64,000 nt of DNA, from NCBI RefSeq assembly GCF_002863565.1, contig NZ_PGUW01000001.1, positions 334,909 to 398,908 of the forward strand, written 5' to 3'. The notes beneath the pieces were generated by a model. It saw only the letters and a program-made list of their open reading frames with translations, had not been told where the DNA came from and made no database searches. Shown piece after piece: positions 60,529 to 64,000 of the stretch (positions within the stretch are counted from its first letter, which is position 1; every line of letters begins with the position of its first letter). The DNA is from Bacillus sp. V5-8f (GTDB lineage: Bacteria; Bacillota; Bacilli; Bacillales; DSM-1321). The position numbers were made by a program, and so were the translations under genes.

Positions 60529-62369
60529 GACCACTCATCCTCTTGTTCTTGCTCATAAGGAAGGGTAAAGAAGATGGTTGTACCTTTTCCTTCCTTACTT
60601 TCTGCCCATATTTCCCCATCATGGGCCTCTACCATTTCCTTGGCGATCGCTAATCCCAACCCGGTTCCCCCGAGATTCCTGGCACGTGCCTTATCAACCC
60701 GGTAGAACCTTTCAAATATTTTACTAAGATTGTTCTTTGGTATTCCTACTCCCTGGTCGCTAATGCTGACTACGATTTTTTCCGATTCCTCTTTAATCCG
60801 GAACGTAATTTTACCGCCTTCTGGTGAGTATTTAATCGCATTAGAAATGATATTGTAGAGCACTTGGGTGATTTTATCTTCATCAATATCTACAAAGTAG
60901 GAATGAGACGGTATCTCCCGGTGAAACGTTATATGCTCCTCTATCGTCATTTCAAAACGGTCAATGATATGGTCAAAGAACTTGGTGAAATTTATCCAGT
61001 CCTTGGAAAGCTTGTAATCCTTACTGTCCATTTTCGACAACTGCAGCAAATCATTTACAAGCCGGATCATCCGCTCTGTTTCATTTTGGGTGACACTCAA
61101 AAAAGAGGGTGCAAGCGATTCATCCTTCCAAGCGCCATCCGCCAGTGCCTCCAGGTAGCTTCTCATCGTTGTAAGCGGCGTCCGCAACTCATGGGAAACA
61201 TTCGCGACAAATTCACGTCGTTCATCCTCAATTTTTTCCTGTTCCGTTATATCATGAAGGACCGTAATCAACCCATTTACAAAACCCGTTTCTTTTTGAA
61301 TCACAGAGAAATTGGCGCGTAAAATATATGGTTCTACATGAGTACTGTAATCCAGGATCACTGATTCTCTTTCTTCTAATAGCTCATCAAAGGTGTACCT
61401 TTCCTCTAGGCCAAGGAGTGTGATAATTGGCTGGGATAACACTGTTTCACGTGAAACATCCAGCAATTTTGCCGCAGGTTCATTAATGAGGATCACTCTT
61501 CCTCTCCGGTCTGTGGCAATTACTCCATCAGTCATATACGCGAGCACCGAGGAAAGCTTCCGCCTCTCACCTTCTGTAGTTGAATTGGCATCCTGCAATT
61601 TCCTGGTCAGGTTATTAAAAGTGATGGCTAACTGCCCGATTTCGTCATTGCCGTATACTTTTACTTTCCTTGAATAATTTCCTTTGGCGAGCGCCAGTGC
61701 TTGTTTACGCATATCAGACATCGGCCTGGTAATAGTCCGGGCCAACAAGATACCAAGAATCGCAGTAATTCCAAGAGCAATAGCCGTTCCGGTAATGAAA
61801 ATTTGATTGATTTGTTTCATTAATTCGTACACGGTCTCCATGTCAGCAATCGAATAAACGATCCCGATAACCTTATCATCCTTATCCTTTATCGGGGTGG
61901 CAAGAATCCACATACGATTGCCCGTTTTTGGATCACGCTTCGTTTCATCTTCAGCATTTCCCAAGGCATGTGCTCTTTTCACCAAGGTCTCGGTAGTTTT
62001 CTTGCCTACGATGCCTTGATTATCATTTTTCGAAGTACCAATAACCCTGCCGCTGCTGTCAATGACTCGCACTTCATCGAGATCAGAAGAAGGATTATCC
62101 TCTAGAATCGTCCGGATATTTTCCCTATATCTAGCTTCTTCAGCCTCATCTGGTACCCCGGTTTGCAAATAGGTTCTCATTTCTTCCCCAAGGCTGTATG
62201 TGAGAAGGTTAATATTATCAGAAGTCGAACTTTTAAAATTATTAACCAATTTGTTTTCGAGGCCTTGCACAAAATATACACCGATGATTTGCATCGCAAC
62301 CAGAATAAGCAACACATAGATGAGTACAAATTTTAAGTGTATAGAACGGAAAAAGCTTACCTTTCTCAT
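60525..62369 (-). CDS. walK: Essential cell-wall sensor histidine kinase WalK (YycG)
   Basis: A 614-residue kinase: TM1 (about 10-32), an extracellular Cache-like loop, TM2 (about 183-205), HAMP with RTITRPMSDMRKQALALAKG, a PAS domain, HisKA FVANVSHELRTPLTTMRSYL and HATPase with GTGLGLAIAKEMVEAHDGEIWAE-type ends. It senses cell-wall synthesis state (lipid II and muropeptides) and phosphorylates WalR. It follows walR after 4 bases. It is the best-conserved gene of the operon. Confidence 0.97.
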   Translation of the reverse strand: MRKVSFFRSIHLKFVLIYVLLILVAMQIIGVYFVQGLENKLVNNFKSSTSDNINLLTYSLGEEMRTYLQTGVPDEAEEARYRENIRTILEDNPSSDLDEVRVIDSSGRVIGTSKNDNQGIVGKKTTETLVKRAHALGNAEDETKRDPKTGNRMWILATPIKDKDDKVIGIVYSIADMETVYELMKQINQIFITGTAIALGITAILGILLARTITRPMSDMRKQALALAKGNYSRKVKVYGNDEIGQLAITFNNLTRKLQDANSTTEGERRKLSSVLAYMTDGVIATDRRGRVILINEPAAKLLDVSRETVLSQPIITLLGLEERYTFDELLEERESVILDYSTHVEPYILRANFSVIQKETGFVNGLITVLHDITEQEKIEDERREFVANVSHELRTPLTTMRSYLEALADGAWKDESLAPSFLSVTQNETERMIRLVNDLLQLSKMDSKDYKLSKDWINFTKFFDHIIDRFEMTIEEHITFHREIPSHSYFVDIDEDKITQVLYNIISNAIKYSPEGGKITFRIKEESEKIVVSISDQGVGIPKNNLSKIFERFYRVDKARARNLGGTGLGLAIAKEMVEAHDGEIWAESKEGKGTTIFFTLPYEQEQEDEWS

Positions 62370-62373
62370 CTGG

Positions 62374-63081
62374 CTACTCCTGTTCAGGATTGCGGAGGTA
62401 ATATCCTACCCCTCTTCTTGTCACGATCCAGCCGGGATGACTTGGATTATCCTCGATTTTTTCTCGAAGCCGGCGCACGGTAACATCCACTGTCCGCACA
62501 TCCCCGAAATAATCATACCCCCATACCGTTTGAAGCAAATGTTCTCGGGTCATTACCTGTCCAATATGTTTTGCCAAATAATGAAGTAACTCAAACTCAC
62601 GATGGGTCAATTCAATCGTTTCGCCCCTTTTAGACACGACGTAAGCATCAGGATGGATTACTAGAGTGCCAATTGCAATCTCCTTTGGTTCTTCCTCAGA
62701 TTCAGGAGCGGGAACCGATGCCTGGCGTCGCAGGTTTGCCTTCACACGGGCAATGATTTCACGGGTACTGAACGGTTTTGTCACATAATCATCCGCCCCA
62801 AGCTCTAGCCCAAGTACCTTATCAATTTCAGAGTCCTTTGCTGTAAGCATGATAATTGGTATTTCATATTTCTTCCGGACTTCACGGCAGACTTCCATGC
62901 CATCGCGCCCCGGCAGCATGATATCTAGTAAGATAAGGTCCGGTTGAATCTCATCCACCAGCCGGATTGCGTCATTTCCGTCATGCGCACATGTAACCTC
63001 ATAGCCTTCCTTCTTTAGGTTAAACTGCAAGATATCCGCAATTGGTTTTTCATCATCTACAACAAGAATTTTCTTTTCCAT
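62374..63081 (-). CDS. walR: Essential response regulator WalR (YycF)
   Basis: A 235-residue OmpR-family regulator with receiver D53 in [13 protein letters not shown] and winged helix with [20 protein letters not shown] and [20 protein letters not shown]. It controls autolysin and wall genes. It is the first gene of the operon (walR-walK-walH-walI-walJ). The upstream region has a sigma-A promoter at 63204-63232 and a long AT-rich hairpin. Confidence 0.97.
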   Translation of the reverse strand: MEKKILVVDDEKPIADILQFNLKKEGYEVTCAHDGNDAIRLVDEIQPDLILLDIMLPGRDGMEVCREVRKKYEIPIIMLTAKDSEIDKVLGLELGADDYVTKPFSTREIIARVKANLRRQASVPAPESEEEPKEIAIGTLVIHPDAYVVSKRGETIELTHREFELLHYLAKHIGQVMTREHLLQTVWGYDYFGDVRTVDVTVRRLREKIEDNPSHPGWIVTRRGVGYYLRNPEQE

Positions 63082-63122
63082 GGATTTTCCCCTTTAAATA
63101 GATTCTGCAATATAGAAAGATG

Positions 63123-63193
63123 GCCCATACCTTTAACAGGGCCGCTGGTAAATTTCAGTTAAACGTCTTCATCTTTTATAAAAGACAAAGACG
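63123..63193 (-). other. Hairpins in the walR leader
   Basis: GGCCC/GGGCC (63124-63145) and a longer CGTCTT-type palindrome (63164-63193) lie between the walR promoter and start codon. Neither has an obvious terminator run. They occupy the gap between tRNA-Phe and walR together with the promoter; I see no gene there. Confidence 0.4.
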
Positions 63194-63203
63194 CATGTTC
63201 TCT

Positions 63204-63232
63204 ATTCTACTTTATCATTTTATACGTGTGAA
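63204..63232 (-). promoter_or_regulatory. Promoter of the wal operon
   Basis: Minus strand TTCACA (63232-63227), 17 bases, TAGAAT (63209-63204), about 125 bases before the walR start. Confidence 0.6.
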
Positions 63233-63372
63233 ATCATCTTTAAGGAAGGTGATTTATCCAAAATAGAATATTTACCAGTTTTATAAATTTCAGTTCTTCT
63301 CTGAAAACTTCCAATACACTTTGGGGGCCTGATTATTCCTTTATTGGGGGGCAATGAGAAAAGAGGCAAAAT

Positions 63373-63396
63373 AAAAAACGCCGAATGGGCGTTTTA
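63373..63396 (-). terminator. Terminator after tRNA-Phe
   Basis: AAACGCC and GGCGTTT stem around CATTC, followed on the minus strand by a T-run. It ends the tRNA transcript. Confidence 0.8.
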
Positions 63397-63405
63397 TTTA
63401 AAAGA

Positions 63406-63478
63406 TGGCTCAGGACGGAATCGAACCGCCGACACAAGGATTTTCAGTCCTTTGCTCTACCAACTGAGCTACTGAGCC
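63406..63478 (-). tRNA. tRNA-Phe (GAA)
   Basis: A 73-base cloverleaf starting GGCTCAG and ending CTGAGCCA, anticodon loop CTGAAAA, T-loop GGTTCGATTCC. CCA is not encoded. In B. subtilis the trnY cluster near walR carries Lys, Glu, Asp and Phe tRNAs. Confidence 0.96.
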
Positions 63479-63544
63479 AATATAAGATTTTTGTTTATCT
63501 AAATGAAGCTTGATTTTTTTCCTTTGTCCCCAACTCAGAAAGTT

Positions 63545-63705
63545 ATGCAAGAAGCAGTTCGTTGGGTACAACTCAAAGGGTAATCAAGATGCTTATGCTA
63601 GTTGTTCTACCAACTATGTGCTCCATTTACCTCTTTCCAAGAAGTAAATTCCGCAACTCGTAGAATTTTCATAAACGCTTTTCTCGTAGCTACTGAGCCA
63701 TATAT
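63545..63705 (-). other. Degenerate tRNA fragments between tRNA-Phe and tRNA-Asp
   Basis: GGCTCAGTAGCT, the first 12 bases of tRNA-Phe, recurs at 63699-63688 on the minus strand, together with the A/T-rich flank found upstream of tRNA-Phe. A second piece, at about 63605-63625 (plus: TTCTACCAACTATGTGCTCC), resembles a tRNA D-arm/anticodon side in reverse. No intact cloverleaf folds here, so these are leftovers of a decayed or partly duplicated tRNA gene. Confidence 0.5.
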
Positions 63706-63761
63706 AAGAGTTTTTTTGGTAAGCTTATATAACATATATTCTCTTTTGGAAAAATAAATGG

Positions 63762-63834
63762 CGGTCCCGACGGGAATCGAACCCGCGATCTCCTGCGTGA
63801 CAGGCAGGCATGTTAACCGCTACACCACGGGACC
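63762..63834 (-). tRNA. tRNA-Asp (GTC)
   Basis: A cloverleaf starting GGTCCCGTGG and ending CGGGACCG, anticodon loop CTGTCAC, T-loop GGTTCGATTCC. It is separated from tRNA-Phe by 283 bases that hold tRNA fragments. Confidence 0.96.
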
Positions 63835-63852
63835 AAACTTTTTATATAATGA

Positions 63853-63979
63853 TGTCTAGCTAAAGTGCCTAGCCCTTCGAGGTCATAAGCCTTGCAGAGG
63901 ATGTGCTGACGTCGACGTTGCCACAGGACGTGGCAGAAGTTAGTCGACGTTCCTTAATTTGAGGCACTTCCGCTTTTTT
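63853..63979. repeat. Bacillaceae-type intergenic palindromic element
   Basis: The arms AAGTGCCT (63863-63870) and AGGCACTT (63962-63969) enclose CCTTCGAGGTCATAAGC and a nested hairpin (ACGTCGAC/GTCGACGT, 63909-63950; TGCCAC/GTGGCA inside), and CCGCTTTTTT follows. The AGCGCCTAGCCC-TCGAGGTCATAAGC pattern is a recurrent repeat I know from intergenic regions of Bacillus-like genomes; this copy splits the tRNA cluster. Confidence 0.6.
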
Positions 63980-63981
63980 AG

Positions 63982-64000
63982 TGACCCCTACGGGATTCGA
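63982..64000 (-). tRNA. tRNA-Glu, 3' part (gene continues past the window)
   Basis: The minus strand reads TCGAATCCCGTAGGGGTCA, the T-loop, T-stem and acceptor 3' side of a tRNA-Glu of the Bacillus type. Position and order fit the trnY cluster. The anticodon lies outside the window, so the identity is an inference. Confidence 0.6.

Noticed and set aside
1..64000. CRISPR array, prophage, intact insertion sequence or rRNA operon
   Set aside because: No regularly spaced repeats, no phage structural genes, no complete transposase and no rRNA sequence were seen.

Overview
The window reads as chromosome of a low-GC, endospore-forming Bacillaceae (Bacillus sensu lato, not B. subtilis itself). The evidence is Shine-Dalgarno sequences of the AGGAGG type before most genes, frequent TTG/GTG starts, Bacillus gene families throughout, and B. 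subtilis-like order at the right end: trnY-type tRNAs (Glu, Asp, Phe), then walR-walK-walH-walI-walJ-htrC-yyzF-rlmH. That block places the right end close to oriC. All identifications come from reading the sequence; no database search was run.

Layout. 1-3.9 kb: pyruvate-type LytS/LytT two-component system followed by the CstA transporter. 3.9-16.3 kb: MsrAB, NupC transporter, NAD-type 6-phosphogluconate dehydrogenase divergent from an RpiR regulator, acetate symporter pair, split ThrE exporter, RlmI-like methyltransferase, and a PTS-IIC-like membrane protein with a structured leader. 16.3-27.3 kb: VanRS-like two-component system, EamA exporter, MetE-like protein, aldo/keto reductase, methyltransferase, Gly-rich small protein, alkyltransferase-like protein, L,D-transpeptidase and decayed surface-protein genes. 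27.3-41.8 kb: KatE, HtpG (CIRCE), MarR-MFS, AhpCF (PerR box), the gntRKP gluconate operon, and a secreted protein behind a c-di-GMP-I riboswitch. 42-51.6 kb: LLM oxidoreductase, a long structured leader before carboxyspermidine-type polyamine genes, a sporulation-kinase-like sensor, Mqo and a Gfo/Idh/MocA protein. 51.6-55.2 kb: HxlR/DJ-1 pair, then a GC-rich alcohol dehydrogenase next to transposase and DUF3732 remnants, which looks like a transfer scar. 55.3-64 kb: rlmH, a DnaA-box cluster around yyzF, htrC, the wal operon and tRNAs.

How it works together. Carbon metabolism dominates (pyruvate, acetate, gluconate, malate, nucleosides), with CcpA-type cre sites at cstA and inside gntR. Peroxide and heat defence (KatE with a sigma-B-like promoter, AhpCF with a PerR box, HtpG with CIRCE, MsrAB) is the second theme. 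Several genes are eroded: at least eight recognisable remnants lie between intact genes, two of them beside members of a dispersed GGGTCAGTCCC-type hairpin family.

Most promising for follow-up: the roughly 530-nt leader of the polyamine operon, the PTS-IIC leader with mutually exclusive hairpins and an intrinsic terminator, the c-di-GMP riboswitch on an uncharacterised secreted protein, and the TTATCCACA cluster near rlmH.
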